From NCBI RefSeq assembly GCF_051014445.1, contig NC_135136.1, positions 17,688,001-17,752,000 of the forward strand: a DNA stretch of 64,000 nucleotides, in the 5' to 3' direction. This document shows positions 37,301 through 52,288 of this stretch, in pieces (position 1 is the stretch's first letter; every line of letters starts with the position of its first letter). Position numbers and translations under genes: made by a program. The notes beneath the pieces were generated by a model. The model was given only the letters and a program-made list of their open reading frames with translations, did not search any database and was not told the origin of the DNA. This stretch comes from Colletes latitarsis (Eukaryota > Arthropoda > Insecta > Hymenoptera > Colletidae).

Positions 37301-40300
37301 TGTGAAGGACGCGGAAATATGATCCTGATGAGGGTAAATCCGAGACCAATACCAGACCTAACTTTCGTTGTCCTCTAAAATATTGATGGAAACCAGGTTT
37401 AATCGACTATTTCAGTGTGGTACCACATTACTACGTGATCCAAATCAGAAAAATACGCAGGATCTGTTCAACAAGTGTGTGAAGAACGCGAAAGTATGAC
37501 CCTGATGAGGGCAAATCCCAGGCCTAACCTAGACCTAACATGCGTTACCATCAAAAATACTGATCGGTACCAGGTTTAATCGACTTTTTCAGTATGGTAT
37601 CACATTACTATGTGATCCAAACCAGAAAAAACCCAGGATCTGTACAACAAGTATGTGAAGAATGCGAAAGTATGAGCCTGACGAGGGCAAATCCCGGAAC
37701 TGTCCCAGACATAACTTCCATTATCCTCTAAAATATTGATCGAAACCAGGTTTAATCGACTATTTCAGTGTGGTACCACATTACTACGTGATCCAGACCA
37801 GAAAAATGCCCAGGATCTGTACAACAAGTATGTGAAGAATGCGAAAGTATGAGCCTGACGAGGGCAAATCCCGGACCTATCCCAGACATAACTTGCGTTA
37901 TCCTCTAAAATATTGATCGAAACCAGGTTTAATGGACTGTTTCAGTGTGCTACCACATTACTGCGTGATCCAAAACAGAAAAAATCCAGGATCTGTTCAA
38001 CAAGTATGTGAAAAACGCGAAACTATGAGCCTGATGAGGGCAAATCCCAGACCTATCCCAGACCCAACATGCGTTATCCTCTAAAACATTTATCAAGACC
38101 AGGTTTAATTGAATGTTTCAGTGTGGTACCGCATTACTACGTGATCCAAACCACAAAAAACCCAGGATCTGTTCAACAAGTATGTGAAGAACGCGAAAAT
38201 ATGACCCTGATGAGGGCAAATCCCAGACCTATACCAGACCTAACTTGCGTTATCCTCTAAAATATTCATGGAAACCAGGTTTAATCGACTGTTTCAGTGT
38301 GGTACCACATTACTACGTGATCCAATCCAGAAAAAGCCCTGGATCTAGCCATCAAGTATGAGAAATATGCGAAAGTATGAGCCTGATGGGGGCGAATCCT
38401 AGACCTAACCCAGACCTAACTTGCGGTGTCCTCTAAAATATTGATGGAAACCAGGTTTAATTGACTGTTTCAGTGTGGTACCACATTACTACGTGATCCA
38501 ATCCAGAAAAAAACCCAGGATCTGTACAACAAGTATGTGAAGAATGCGAAAGTATGAGCCTGACGAGGGCAAATCCCGAACCTATCCCAGATATAACTTG
38601 CGTTATCCTCTAAAATATTGGTCGAAACCAGGTTTAATCGACCATTTCAGTGTGGTACCACATTACTATGTGATCCAAACCAGAAAAAAACCCAGGATCT
38701 GTACAACAAGTATGTGAAGAATGCGAAAGTATGAGCCTGACGAGGGCAAATCCCGAACCTATCCCAGATATAACTTGCGTTATCCTCTAAAATATTGGTC
38801 GAAACCAGGTTTAATCGACCATTTCAGTGTGGTACCACATTACTATGTGATCCAAACCAGAAAAATACCCAGGATCTGTTCAACAAGTATGTGGAGAATG
38901 CGAAAGTATGTGTCTGATGAGGGCAAATCACAGGCCTATCCCAGACCCAACATGCGTTATCCTCCAAAACATTTAACAAGACCAGGTTTAGTTGAATGTT
39001 TCAGTGTGGTACCACATTACTACGTGATCCAAACCACAAAAAACCCAGGATTCGTTCAACAAGTATGTGACGAATGCGAAAGTATGTGTCTGATGAGGGC
39101 AAATCCCAGGCCTAACCTAGATCTAACATGCGTTATCCTCAAAAATATACATCGAAACCAGGTTTAATGGACTTTTTCAGTGTGGTACCCCATCACTACG
39201 TGATCCAAACCAGAAAAATACCCAGGATCCGTTCAACAAGTATGTGAAGAATGCGAAAGTATGTGTCTGATGAGGGAAAATCCCAGGCCTAACCTAGACC
39301 TAACATGCGTTATCCTCTATAATATTGATCGAAACCAGGTTTAATGGACTGATTCAGTGTGCTACCACGATACTACGTGATCCAAATCAGAAAAAACCCC
39401 GGATCCGTTCAACAAGTATCTGAAGAAAGCGAAAGTATGTGTCTGATGAGGGCAAATCCCAGGCCTAACCTAGACAGAACATGCGTTATCCTCTAAAATA
39501 TTGATCGAAACCAGGTTTAATGGACCGTTTCAGTGTGGTACCACATTACTACGTGATCCAATCCAGAAAAAGCCCTGGATCTAGCCATCAAGTATGAGTA
39601 ATATGCGAAAGTATGAGCCAGATGAGGGCAAATCCAAGACCTAACCCAGACCTAACATGCGTTATCCTCTAAAATATTAATCAAGACCAGGTTTAATTGA
39701 ATGTTTCAGTGTGGTACCACATTACTACGTGATCCAAACCTGAAAAAACCCAGGATCTGTTCAACAAGTATGTGAAAAACGCGAAACTATGAGCCTGATG
39801 AGGGCAAATCCCAGACCTAACCTAGACCTAACATGAGTTATTCTCTAAAATGGTGATCGAAACCAGGTTTAATGGACTGTTTCAGTGTGCTACCACATTA
39901 CTATGTCATCCAAACCAGAAAAAAACCCAGGATCCGTTCAACAAGTATGTGAAGAATGCGAAAGTATGTGTCTGATGAGGGAAAATCCCAGGCCCAACCT
40001 AGACCTAACATGCGTTACCCTCAAAAATATTTATCAGTACCAGGTTTAATTGAATGTTTCAGTGTGGTACCACATTTCTACGTGATCCAAACCAGAAAAA
40101 GCCAGGGATCTGTTCAACAAGTATGTGAAAAATGCGGAAATATGACCCTGATGAGGGCAAATCCCAGACCTATCCCAGACCTAACTTGCGTTTTCCTCTA
40201 AAATATTGATCGAAACTAGGTTTAATTTACTGTTGCAGAGTGGTACCACATTACTACGTGATCCAATCCAGAAATAGCCCAGGATCTAGCCATGAAGTAT

Positions 40301-41834
40301 GAGAAATATGCGAAATTATGAGCCTGATTAGGGCAAATCCCAGACATAACCCAGATCTAACATGCGTTATCCTCTAAAATATTTATCAAGACCAGGTTTA
40401 ATTGAATGTTTCAGTGTGGTACCACAATACAACGGGAACCAAACCAGAAAAAGCCCAGAATCTGGCCACCAAGTATGAGAAATATGCGAAAGTACGAGCC
40501 TGATGAGGGCAAATCCCAGACCTATCCCAGACCTAACTTGCGTTTTCCTCTAAAATATTGATGGAAACCAGGTTTAATTGACTGTTTCAGTGTGGTACCA
40601 TATTACTACGTGATCCAATCCAGAAAAAGCCCTGGATCTAGCCATCAAGTATGAGTAACATGCGAAAGTATGAGCCTGATGAGGGCAAATCCTAGACCTA
40701 ACCCAGACCTAACATGCGTTATCCTCTAAAATATTTATCAAGACCAGCTTTAATTGAATGTTTCAGTGTGGTACCACATTACTACGTGATCCAAACTAGA
40801 AAAAACCCAGCATCTGTTCAACAAGTATGTGGAGAATGCGAAAGTATGTGTCTGATGAGGGCAAATCCCAGGCCTAACCTAGACATAACATGCGTTGTCC
40901 TCTAAAATATTGATCGAAACCAGGTTTAATCGACTATTTCAGTGTGGTACCACACTACTACGTGATCCAAAACAGAAAAAATCCAGGATCTGTTCAACAA
41001 GTCTGTGAAAAACGCGAAACTATGAGCCTGATGAGGCCAAATCCCAGACCTATCCCAGACCCAACATGCGTTATCCTATAAAACATTTATCAAGACCAGG
41101 TATAATTGAATGTTTCAGTGTGGTACCGCATTACTACGTGATCCAAACCACCAAAAACCCAGGATCCGTTCAACAAGATGTGAAGAATGCGAAAGTATGT
41201 ATCTGATGAGGCCAAATCCCTGGCCTAACCTAGACCTAACATGCGTTACTCACAAAAATATTGATCGAAAACAGGTTTAATGGACTTTTTCAGAGTGGTA
41301 CCACATCACTACGTGATCCAAACCAGAAAAATACCCAGGATCCGTTCAACAAGTATGTGAAGAATGCGAAAGTATGAGCCTGACGAGGGCAAATCCCGGA
41401 CCTAACCTAGACATAATATGCGTTATCCTCTAAAATATTGATCGAAACCAGGTTAAAAGGTCTGTTTCAGTGTGGTACCACATTACTACAGGATCCAAAC
41501 TAGAAAAAGTCCAGAATCTGGCCATCAAGTATGAGAAATGTGCGAAAGTACGAGCCTGATGAGAGCAAATCCCAGACCTAACCATGACCTAACATGCGTT
41601 ATTCTCTGAAATATTGATCGAAACCAGGTTTAATGGACTGTTTCAGTGTGGTACCACATTACTACGTGATCCAAACCAGAAAAACCCCAGGATCTGTACA
41701 ACAAGTATGTGAAAAACGCGAAAATATGAGCCTGATGAGGCCAAATCCCAGAGCTATCCCTAACCCAACATGCGTTATCCTCTAAAACATTTATCAAGAC
41801 CACGATTAATTGAATGTTTCAGTGTGGTACCACA
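34400..41834 (+). repeat. satellite stretch with mixed subfamilies
   Basis: About 42 monomers of several interleaved subfamilies and no foreign DNA. Types with GTCCAGAATCTGGCC, TTAACGGACTTTTTCAG, GAACGCGAAAATATGACC and a second GGTACC (ATCGGTACCAGG near 37562) alternate. I noticed shorter matches to blocks upstream, such as 35060-35440 with 29120-29500, but no long tandem higher-order unit. No gene is visible. Confidence 0.85.
37174..37188 (+). repeat. subrepeat contraction (about 11 bp lost)
   Basis: The monomer reads AATCCTAGACCTAACATG where its subfamily normally has two successive AGACCTAAC units before ATG. One ~11-bp unit is missing, which suggests replication slippage within the CCTAA-like subrepeat. 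Confidence 0.75.
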
Positions 41835-42894
41835 TTACTACGTGATCCAAACCACAAGAAACCCAGGATCCGTTCAACAAGTATGTGGCGAATGCGAAAG
41901 TATGTGTCTGATGAGGCCAAATCCCAGGCCTAACCTAGATCTAACATGCGTTATCCTCAAAAATATTGATCGAAAACAGGTTTAATGGACTTTTTCAGAG
42001 TGGTACCACATCACTACGTGATCCAAACCAGAAAAATACCCAGGATCCGTTCAACAAGTATGTGAAGAATGCGAAAGTATGAGCCTGACGAGGGCAAATC
42101 CCGGACCTATCCCTGACATAACTTGCGTTATCCTCTAAAATATTGGGCGAAACCAGCTTTAATCGACTATTTCAGTGTGGTACCACATTACTACGTGATC
42201 CAAACCAGAAAAATACCCAGGATCTGTTCATCAAGTATGTGGAGAACGCGGAAATATGAGCCTGACGAGGGCAAATCCCGGACCTATCCCAGACATAACT
42301 TGCGTTATCTTCTAAAATATTGGTCGAAACCAGGTTTAATCGACTATTTCAGTGTGGTACCACATTACTACGTGATCCAAACCAGAAAAAACCCAGCATC
42401 TGTTCAACAAGTATGTGAAGAACGCGAAAATATGACCCTGATGAGGGCAAATCCCAGACCTATACCAGACCTAACTTGCGTTGTCCTCTAAAATATTGAT
42501 GGAAACCATGTTTAATTGACTGTTTCAGTGTGGTACCACATTACTACGTGATCCAATCCAGAAAAAAAGCCAGGATCTGTACAACAAGTATGTGAAGAAT
42601 GCGAAAGTATGAGCCTGACGAGGGCAAATCCCGGACCTATGCCAGACATAACTTGCATTATCCACCTAAAACATTGATCGAAACCAGGTTTAATCGACTA
42701 TTTCAGTGTGGTACCACATTACTACGTGATCCAAACCAGAAAAAACCCAGGATCTGTTCAACAAGTATGTGAAAAACGCGAAACTATGAGCCTGATGAGG
42801 GCAAATCCCAGACCTATCCCAGACCCAACATGCGTTATTCTCTAAAATATTTATCAAGACCAGGTTTAATTGAATGTTTCAGTGTGGTACCACA
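41835..42894 (+). repeat. 1060-bp six-monomer unit G, copy 1
   Basis: First copy of a direct tandem duplication with unit length 1060 bp, six monomers. Shared variants include GATGAGGCCAAATCCC, TTTTTCAGAGTGG, GGGCGAAACCAGC, TTCATCAAGTATGTGG and TTATCCACCTAAAAC. Differences are few: AGAAAAAAAGCC versus AGAAAAAGCC, and AGAACGCG versus AGATCGCG. Confidence 0.88.
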
Positions 42895-43954
42895 TTACTA
42901 CGTGATCCAAACCACAAAAAACCCAGGATCCGTTCAACAAGTATGTGACGAATGCGAAAGTATGTGTCTGATGAGGCCAAATCCCAGGCCTAACCTAGAT
43001 CTAACATGCGTTATCCTCAAAAATATTGATCGAAAACAGGTTTAATGGACTTTTTCAGAGTGGTACCACATCACTACGTGATCCAAACCAGAAAAATACC
43101 CAGGATCCGTTCAACAAGTATGTGAAGAATGCGAAAGTATGAGCCTGACGAGGGCAAATCCCGGACCTATCCCTGACATAACTTGCGTTATCCTCTAAAA
43201 TATTGGGCGAAACCAGCTTTAATCGACTATTTCAGTGTGGTACCACATTACTACGTGATCCAAACCAGAAAAATACCCAGGATCTGTTCATCAAGTATGT
43301 GGAGAACGCGGAAATATGAGCCTGACGAGGGCAAATCCCGGACCTATCCCAGGCATAACTTGCGTTATCTTCTAAAATATTGGTCGAAACCAGGTTTAAT
43401 CGACTATTTCAGTGTGGTACCACATTACTACGTGATCCAAACCAGAAAAAACCCAGCATCTGTTCAACAAGTATGTGAAGATCGCGAAAGTATGACCCTG
43501 ATGAGGGCAAATCCCAGACCTATACCAGACCTAACTTGCGTTGTCCTCTAAAATATTGATGGAAACCATGTTTAATTGACTGTTTCAGTGTGGTACCACA
43601 TTACTACGTGATCCAATCCAGAAAAAGCCCAGGATCTGTACAACAAGTATGTGAAGAATGCGAAAGTATGAGCCTGACGAGGGCAAATCCCGGACCTATG
43701 CCAGACATAACTTGCATTATCCACCTAAAACATTGATCGAAACCAGGTTTAATCGACTATTTCAGTGTGGTACCACATTACTACGTGATCCAAACCAGAA
43801 AAAACCCAGGATCTGTTCAACAAGTATGTGAAAAACGCGAAACTATGAGCCTGATGAGGGCAAATCCCAGACCTATCCCAGACCCAACATGCGTTATTCT
43901 CTAAAATATTTATCAAGACCAGGTTTAATTGAATGTTTCAGTGTGGTACCGCAT
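42895..43954 (+). repeat. 1060-bp six-monomer unit G, copy 2
   Basis: Second copy, directly following the first. The match stops near 43955, where this copy has CCGCATTACTGCG and the first has CCACATTACTACG. Confidence 0.88.
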
Positions 43955-45292
43955 TACTGCGTGATCCAAACCACGAAAAACCCAGGATCCGTTCAACAAG
44001 ATGTGAAGAATGCGAAAGTATGTATCTGATGAGGGAAAATCCCAGGCCTAACCTAGACCTAACATGCGTTACTTTCAAAAATCCTGATCGAAACCAGGTT
44101 TAATCGACTGCTCCAGTGTGGTACCACATTACTACGTGATCCAAACCAGAAAAAACCCAGGATCTGCTCAACAAGTATGTGAAAAACGCGAAACTATGAG
44201 CATGATGAGGGCAAATCACAGACCTATCCCAGACCTAACATGCGTTATTCTCTAAAATATTTATCAAGACCAGGTTTAATTGAATGTTTCAGTGTGGTAC
44301 CACATTACTACGTGATCCAAACCACAAAAAACCCAGGATCCGTTCAACAAGTATGTGAAGAATGCGAAAGTATGTGTCTGATGAGGGAAAATCCCAGGCC
44401 TAACCTAGACCTAACATGCGTTGTAATCTAAAATATTTATCAAGACCAGGTTTAATTGAATGTTTCTGTGTGGTACATCCTTACTACGTGATCCAAACCA
44501 GAAAAAACCCAGGATCTGTTCAACATGTATGTGGAAAATGCGAAAGTATGTGTCTGATGAGGGCAATTCCCAGGCCTAACCTAGACATAACATGCGTTGT
44601 CCTCTAAAATATTGATCGAAACCAGGTTTAATCGACTGTTTCAGTGTGGTACCACATTACTACCTGATCCAAACCAGAAAAATACCCAGGATCTGTTCAA
44701 CAAGTATGTGAAGAACGCGAAAATATGACCCTGATGAGGGCAAATCCCAGACCTATCCCAGACCTAACTTGCGTTGTCCTCTAAAATATTCATGGAATCC
44801 AGGTTTAATTGACTGCTTCAGTGTGGCACCACATTACTGCGTGATCCAAACCAGAAAAAACCCGGGATCCGTTCAACAAGTATGTGAAGAATGCGAAAGT
44901 ATGAGCCTGTCGAGGGCAAATCCCGGACCTATCCCAGACATAACTTGCGTTATCCTCTAAAATATTGGGCGAAACCAGGTTTAATCGACTATTTCAGTGT
45001 GGTACCACATTACTACGTGATCCAAACCAGAAAAAACCCAGCGTCTGTTCAACAAGTATGTGGAGAATGCGAAAGTATGTGTCTGATGAGGGCAAATCCC
45101 AGGCCTAACCTAGACATAACATGCGTTGTCCTCTAAAATATTGATCGAAACCAGGTTTAATGGACTGTTTCAGTGTGGTACCACAATACTACGGGATCCA
45201 AACCAGAAAAAGCCCAGAATCTGGCCACCAAGTATGAGAAATATGCGAAAGTACGAGCCTGATCAGGGCAAATCCCAGACCTATCCCAGACC

Positions 45293-48200
45293 TAACTTGC
45301 GTTGTCGTCTAAAATATTGATCGAAACCAGGTTTAATGGACTGTTTCAGTGTGGTACCACAATACCACGGGATTCAAACCAGAAAAATACCCAGGATCTG
45401 TTCAACAAGTATGTGAAGAACGCGAAAATATGACCCTGATGAGGGCAAATCCCAGACCTATACCAGACCTAACTTGCGTTGTCCTCTAAAATATTGATGG
45501 AAACCAGGTTTAATTGACTGTTTCAGTGTGGTACCACATTACTACGTGATCCAATCCTGAAAAAAACCCAGGATCTGTACAACAAGTATGTGAAGAATGC
45601 GAAAGTATGAGCCTGACGAGGGCAAATCCCGGACCTATGCCAGACATAACATGCGTTATCCTCTAAAATATTGATCGAAACCAGGTTTAATCGACTATTT
45701 CAGTGTGGTACCACACTACTACGTGATCCAAAACAGAAAAAATCCAGGATCTGTTCAACAAGTCTGTGAAAAACGCGAAACTATGAGCCTGATGAGGCCA
45801 AATCCCAGACCTATCCCAGACCCAACATGCGTTATCCTCTAAAACATTTATCAAGACCAGGTATAATTGAATGTTTCAGTGTGGTACCGCATTACTACGT
45901 GATCCAAACCACCAAAAACCCAGGATCCGTTCAACAAGATGTGAAGAATGCGAAAGTATGTATGTGATGAGGCCAAATCCCAGGCCTAACCTAGACCTAA
46001 CATGCGTTACTCTCAAAAATATTGATCGAAAACAGGTTTAATGGACTTTTTCAGTGTGGTACCACATCACTACGTGATCCAAACCAGAAAAATACCCAGC
46101 ATCCGTTCAACAAGTATGTGAAGAATGCGAAAGTATGTGTCTGATGAGGGCAAATCCCAGGACTAACCTAGACCTAACATGCGTTACCCTCTAAAGTATT
46201 GATCGAAAACAGGTTTAATCGACTATTCCAGTGTGGTACCACATTACTGCGTGACCAAACCAGAAAAATACCCAGTATCTGTTCAACAAGTATGTGAAGA
46301 ACGCGGAAATATGACCCTGATGAGGGCAAATCCCAGGCCTAACCTAGACATAATATGCGTTATCCTCTAAAATATTCATCGAAACCAGGTTAAATGGACT
46401 GTATCAGTGTGGTACCATATTACTACAGGATCCAAGCTTGAAAAAGTCCAGAATCTGGCCATCAAGTATGAGAAATGTGGGAAAGTACGAGCCTGATGAG
46501 ATCAAATCCCAGACCTAACCATGACCTAACATGCGTTATTCTCTAAAATATTGATCGAAACCAGGTTTAATGGACTGTTTCAGTGTGGTACCACATTTCT
46601 TACGTGATCCAAACCAGAAAAAACCCGGGATCCGTTCAACAAGTATGTGAAGAATGCGAAAGTATGAGCCTGACGAGGGCAAATCCCGGACCTATCCCAG
46701 ACATAACTTGCGTTATCCTCTAAAATATTGGGCGAAACCAGCTTTAATCGACTATTTCAGTGTGGTACCACATTACTACGTGATCCAAACCAGAAAAATA
46801 CCCAGGATCTGTTCAACAAGTATGTGGAGAACGCGGAAATATGAGCCTGACGAGGGCAAATCCCGGACCTATCCCAGACATAACTTGCGTTATCCTCTAA
46901 AATATTGATCGAAACCAGGTTTAATGGACTGTTTCAGTGTGCTACCACATTACTACGTGATCCAAACCAGAAGAAACCCAGGATCCGTTCAACAAGTATG
47001 TGGAGAATGCGAAAGTATGTGTCTGATGAGGGCAAATCCCAGGCCTAACCTAGACCTAACATGCGTTACCATCAAAAATACTGGTCGGTACCAGGTTTAA
47101 TCGACTTTTTCAGTATGGTCTCACATTACTATGTGATCCAAACCAGAAAAAAGCCCAGGATCTGTACAACAAGTATGTGAAGAATGCGAAAGTACGAGAA
47201 TCAGGGCAAATCCCAGACCTATCCCAGACCTAACTTGCGTTGTCCTCTAAAATATTGATCGAAACCAGGTTTAATGGACTGTTTCAGTGTGGTACCACAA
47301 TACTACGGGATTCAAACCAGAAAAATACCGAGGATCTGTTCAACAAGTATGTGAAGAACGCGAAAATATGACCCTGATGAGGGCAAATCCCAGACCTATA
47401 CCTGACCTAACTTGCGTTGTCCTCTAAAATATTGATGGAAACCAGGTTTAATTGACTGTTTCAGTGTGGTACCACATTACTACGTGATCCAATCCAGAAA
47501 AAAACCCAGGATCTGTACAACAAGTATGTGAAGAATGCGAAAGTATGAGCCTGACGAGGGCAAATCCCGGACCTATGCCAGACATAACTTGCGTTATCCT
47601 CTAAAATATTGATCGAAACCAGGTTTAATCGACTATTTCAGTGTGGTACCACATTACTACGTGATCCAAAACAGAAAAAATCCAGGATCTGTTCAACAAG
47701 TATGTGAAAAACGCGAAACTATGAGCCTGATGAGGGCAAATCCCAGACCTATCCCAGAACCAACATGCGTTATCCTCTAAAACATTTATCAAGACCAGGT
47801 TTAATTGAATGTTTCAGTGTGGTACCGCATTACTACGTGATCCAAACCACAAAAAACCCAGGATCCGTTCAACAAGTATGTGAAGAATGCGAAAGTATGT
47901 GTCTGATGAGGGAAAATCCCAGGCCTAACCTAGACCTAACATGCGTTGTAATCTAAAATATTTATCAAGACCAGGTTTAATTGAATGTTTCTGTGTGGTA
48001 CCACAATACTACGTGATCCAAACCAGAAAAAACCCAGGATCTGTTCAACATGTATGTGGAAAATGCGAAAGTATGTGTCTAATGAGGGCAATTCCCAGGC
48101 CTAACCTAGACATAACATGCGTTGTCCTCTAAAATATTGATCGAAACCAGGTTTAATCGACTGTTTCAGTGTGGTACCACATTACTACCTGATCCAAACC

Positions 48201-48585
48201 AGAAAAATTCCCAGGATCTGTTCAACAAGTATGTGAAGAACGCGAAAATATGACCCTGATGAGGGCAAATCCCAGACCTATCCCAGACCTAACTCGCGTT
48301 GTCCTCTAAAATATTCATGGAATCCAGGTTTAATTGACTGTTTCAGTGTGGCACCACATTACTGCGTGATCCAAACCAGAAAAAACCCGGGATCCGTTCA
48401 ACAAGTATGTGAAGAATGCGAAAGTATGAGCCTGACGAGGGCAAATCCCGGACCTATCCCAGACGTAACTTGGGTTATCCTCTAAAATATTGGGCGAAAC
48501 CAGCTGTAATCGACTATTTCAGTGTGGTACCACATTACTACGTGATCCAAACCAGAAAAATACCCAGGATCTGTTCAACAAGTAT
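45293..48585 (+). repeat. ~3.29-kb block H, copy 1
   Basis: Corresponds to 48996-52288 at a constant offset of 3703 bp, 21 monomers. The copies share rare variants, including GTTGTCGTC, AATACCACGGGATTC, ACATTTCTTACGTG (one inserted base), GTACGAGAATCAGGGC (a five-base loss) and GGATCCAAGCTTG. I noticed one clear difference, ATTCATCG at about 46374 versus ATTGATCG in the other copy. This is the largest near-perfect repeat in the window. Confidence 0.9.
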
Positions 48586-48995
48586 GTGAAGAACGCGAAA
48601 ATATGACCCTGATGAGGGCAAATCCCAGACCTATACCAGACCTAACTTGCGTTGACCTCTAAAATATTGATGGAAACCTCGTTTAATTGACTGTTTCAGT
48701 GTGGTACCACATTACTACGTGATCCAATCCTGAAAAAACCCAGAATCTGTTCAACAAGTATGTGGAGAATGCGAGAGTATGTGTCTGATGAGGGCAAATC
48801 CCAGGCCTAACCTAGACATAACATGCGTTATCCTCTAAAATATTGATCGAAACCAGGTTTAATTGACTGTTTCAGTGTGGTACCACATTGCTACGTGATC
48901 CAATCCAGAAAAAAACCCAGGATCTGTACAACAAGTATGTGATGAATGCGAAAGTATGAGCCTGACGAGGGCAAATCCTGGACCTATCCCAGACA

Positions 48996-51900
48996 TAACT
49001 TGCGTTGTCGTCTAAAATATTGATCGAAACCAGGTTTAATGGACTGTTTCAGTGTGGTACCACAATACCACGGGATTCAAACCAGAAAAATACCCAGGAT
49101 CTGTTCAACAAGTATGTGAAGAACGCGAAAATATGACCCTGATGAGGGCAAATCCCAGACCTATACCAGACCTAACTTGCGTTGTCCTCTAAAATATTGA
49201 TGGAAACCAGGTTTAATTGACTGTTTCAGTGTGGTACCACATTACTACGTGATCCAATCCTGAAAAAAACCCAGGATCTGTACAACAAGTATGTGAAGAA
49301 TGCGAAAGTATGAGCCTGACGAGGGCAAATCCCGGACCTATGCCAGACATAACATGCGTTATCCTCTAAAATATTGATCGAAACCAGGTTTAATCGACTA
49401 TTTCAGTGTGGTACCACACTACTACGTGATCCAAAACAGAAAAAATCCAGGATCTGTTCAACAAGTCTGTGAAAAACGCGAAACTATGAGCCTGATGAGG
49501 CCAAATCCCAGACCTATCCCAGACCCAACATGCGTTATCCTCTAAAACATTTATCAAGACCAGGTATAATTGAATGTTTCAGTGTGGTACCGCATTACTA
49601 CGTGATCCAAACCACCAAAAACCCAGGATCCGTTCAACAAGATGTGAAGAATGCGAAAGTATGTATGTGATGAGGCCAAATCCCAGGCCTAACCTAGACC
49701 TAACATGCGTTACTCTCAAAAATATTGATCGAAAACAGGTTTAATGGACTTTTTCAGTGTGGTACCACATCACTACGTGATCCAAACCAGAAAAATACCC
49801 AGCATCCGTTCAACAAGTATGTGAAGAATGCGAAAGTATGTGTCTGATGAGGGCAAATCCCAGGACTAACCTAGACCTAACATGCGTTACCCTCTAAAGT
49901 ATTGATCGAAAACAGGTTTAATCGACTATTCCAGTGTGGTACCACATTACTGCGTGACCAAACCAGAAAAATACCCAGTATCTGTTCAACAAGTATGTGA
50001 AGAACGCGGAAATATGACCCTGATGAGGGCAAATCCCAGGCCTAACCTAGACATAATATGCGTTATCCTCTAAAATATTGATCGAAACCAGGTTAAATGG
50101 ACTGTATCAGTGTGGTACCATATTACTACAGGATCCAAGCTTGAAAAAGTCCAGAATCTGGCCATCAAGTATGAGAAATGTGGGAAAGTACGAGCCTGAT
50201 GAGATCAAATCCCAGACCTAACCATGACCTAACATGCGTTATTCTCTAAAATATTGATCGAAACCAGGTTTAATGGACTGTTTCAGTGTGGTACCACATT
50301 TCTTACGTGATCCAAACCAGAAAAAACCCGGGATCCGTTCAACAAGTATGTGAAGAATGCGAAAGTATGAGCCTGACGAGGGCAAATCCCGGACCTATCC
50401 CAGACATAACTTGCGTTATCCTCTAAAATATTGGGCGAAACCAGCTTTAATCGACTATTTCAGTGTGGTACCACATTACTACGTGATCCAAACCAGAAAA
50501 ATACCCAGGATCTGTTCAACAAGTATGTGGAGAACGCGGAAATATGAGCCTGACGAGGGCAAATCCCGGACCTATCCCAGACATAACTTGCGTTATCCTC
50601 TAAAATATTGATCGAAACCAGGTTTAATGGACTGTTTCAGTGTGCTACCACATTACTACGTGATCCAAACCAGAAGAAACCCAGGATCCGTTCAACAAGT
50701 ATGTGGAGAATGCGAAAGTATGTGTCTGATGAGGGCAAATCCCAGGCCTAACCTAGACCTAACATGCGTTACCATCAAAAATACTGGTCGGTACCAGGTT
50801 TAATCGACTTTTTCAGTATGGTCTCACATTACTATGTGATCCAAACCAGAAAAAAGCCCAGGATCTGTACAACAAGTATGTGAAGAATGCGAAAGTACGA
50901 GAATCAGGGCAAATCCCAGACCTATCCCAGACCTAACTTGCGTTGTCCTCTAAAATATTGATCGAAACCAGGTTTAATGGACTGTTTCAGTGTGGTACCA
51001 CAATACTACGGGATTCAAACCAGAAAAATACCGAGGATCTGTTCAACAAGTATGTGAAGAACGCGAAAATATGACCCTGATGAGGGCAAATCCCAGACCT
51101 ATACCTGACCTAACTTGCGTTGTCCTCTAAAATATTGATGGAAACCAGGTTTAATTGACTGTTTCAGTGTGGTACCACATTACTACGTGATCCAATCCAG
51201 AAAAAAACCCAGGATCTGTACAACAAGTATGTGAAGAATGCGAAAGTATGAGCCTGACGAGGGCAAATCCCGGACCTATGCCAGACATAACTTGCGTTAT
51301 CCTCTAAAATATTGATCGAAACCAGGTTTAATCGACTATTTCAGTGTGGTACCACATTACTACGTGATCCAAAACAGAAAAAATCCAGGATCTGTTCAAC
51401 AAGTATGTGAAAAACGCGAAACTATGAGCCTGATGAGGGCAAATCCCAGACCTATCCCAGAACCAACATGCGTTATCCTCTAAAACATTTATCAAGACCA
51501 GGTTTAATTGAATGTTTCAGTGTGGTACCGCATTACTACGTGATCCAAACCACAAAAAACCCAGGATCCGTTCAACAAGTATGTGAAGAATGCGAAAGTA
51601 TGTGTCTGATGAGGGAAAATCCCAGGCCTAACCTAGACCTAACATGCGTTGTAATCTAAAATATTTATCAAGACCAGGTTTAATTGAATGTTTCTGTGTG
51701 GTACCACAATACTACGTGATCCAAACCAGAAAAAACCCAGGATCTGTTCAACATGTATGTGGAAAATGCGAAAGTATGTGTCTAATGAGGGCAATTCCCA
51801 GGCCTAACCTAGACATAACATGCGTTGTCCTCTAAAATATTGATCGAAACCAGGTTTAATCGACTGTTTCAGTGTGGTACCACATTACTACCTGATCCAA

Positions 51901-52288
51901 ACCAGAAAAATTCCCAGGATCTGTTCAACAAGTATGTGAAGAACGCGAAAATATGACCCTGATGAGGGCAAATCCCAGACCTATCCCAGACCTAACTCGC
52001 GTTGTCCTCTAAAATATTCATGGAATCCAGGTTTAATTGACTGTTTCAGTGTGGCACCACATTACTGCGTGATCCAAACCAGAAAAAACCCGGGATCCGT
52101 TCAACAAGTATGTGAAGAATGCGAAAGTATGAGCCTGACGAGGGCAAATCCCGGACCTATCCCAGACGTAACTTGGGTTATCCTCTAAAATATTGGGCGA
52201 AACCAGCTGTAATCGACTATTTCAGTGTGGTACCACATTACTACGTGATCCAAACCAGAAAAATACCCAGGATCTGTTCAACAAGTAT
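48996..52288 (+). repeat. ~3.29-kb block H, copy 2
   Basis: Second copy of 45293-48585, separated from it by ~410 bp of a different monomer mix (48586-48995). That spacer resembles monomers near 28690-28950, with CAATCCTGAAAAAACCCAG and GCGAGAGTATG. Confidence 0.9.
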
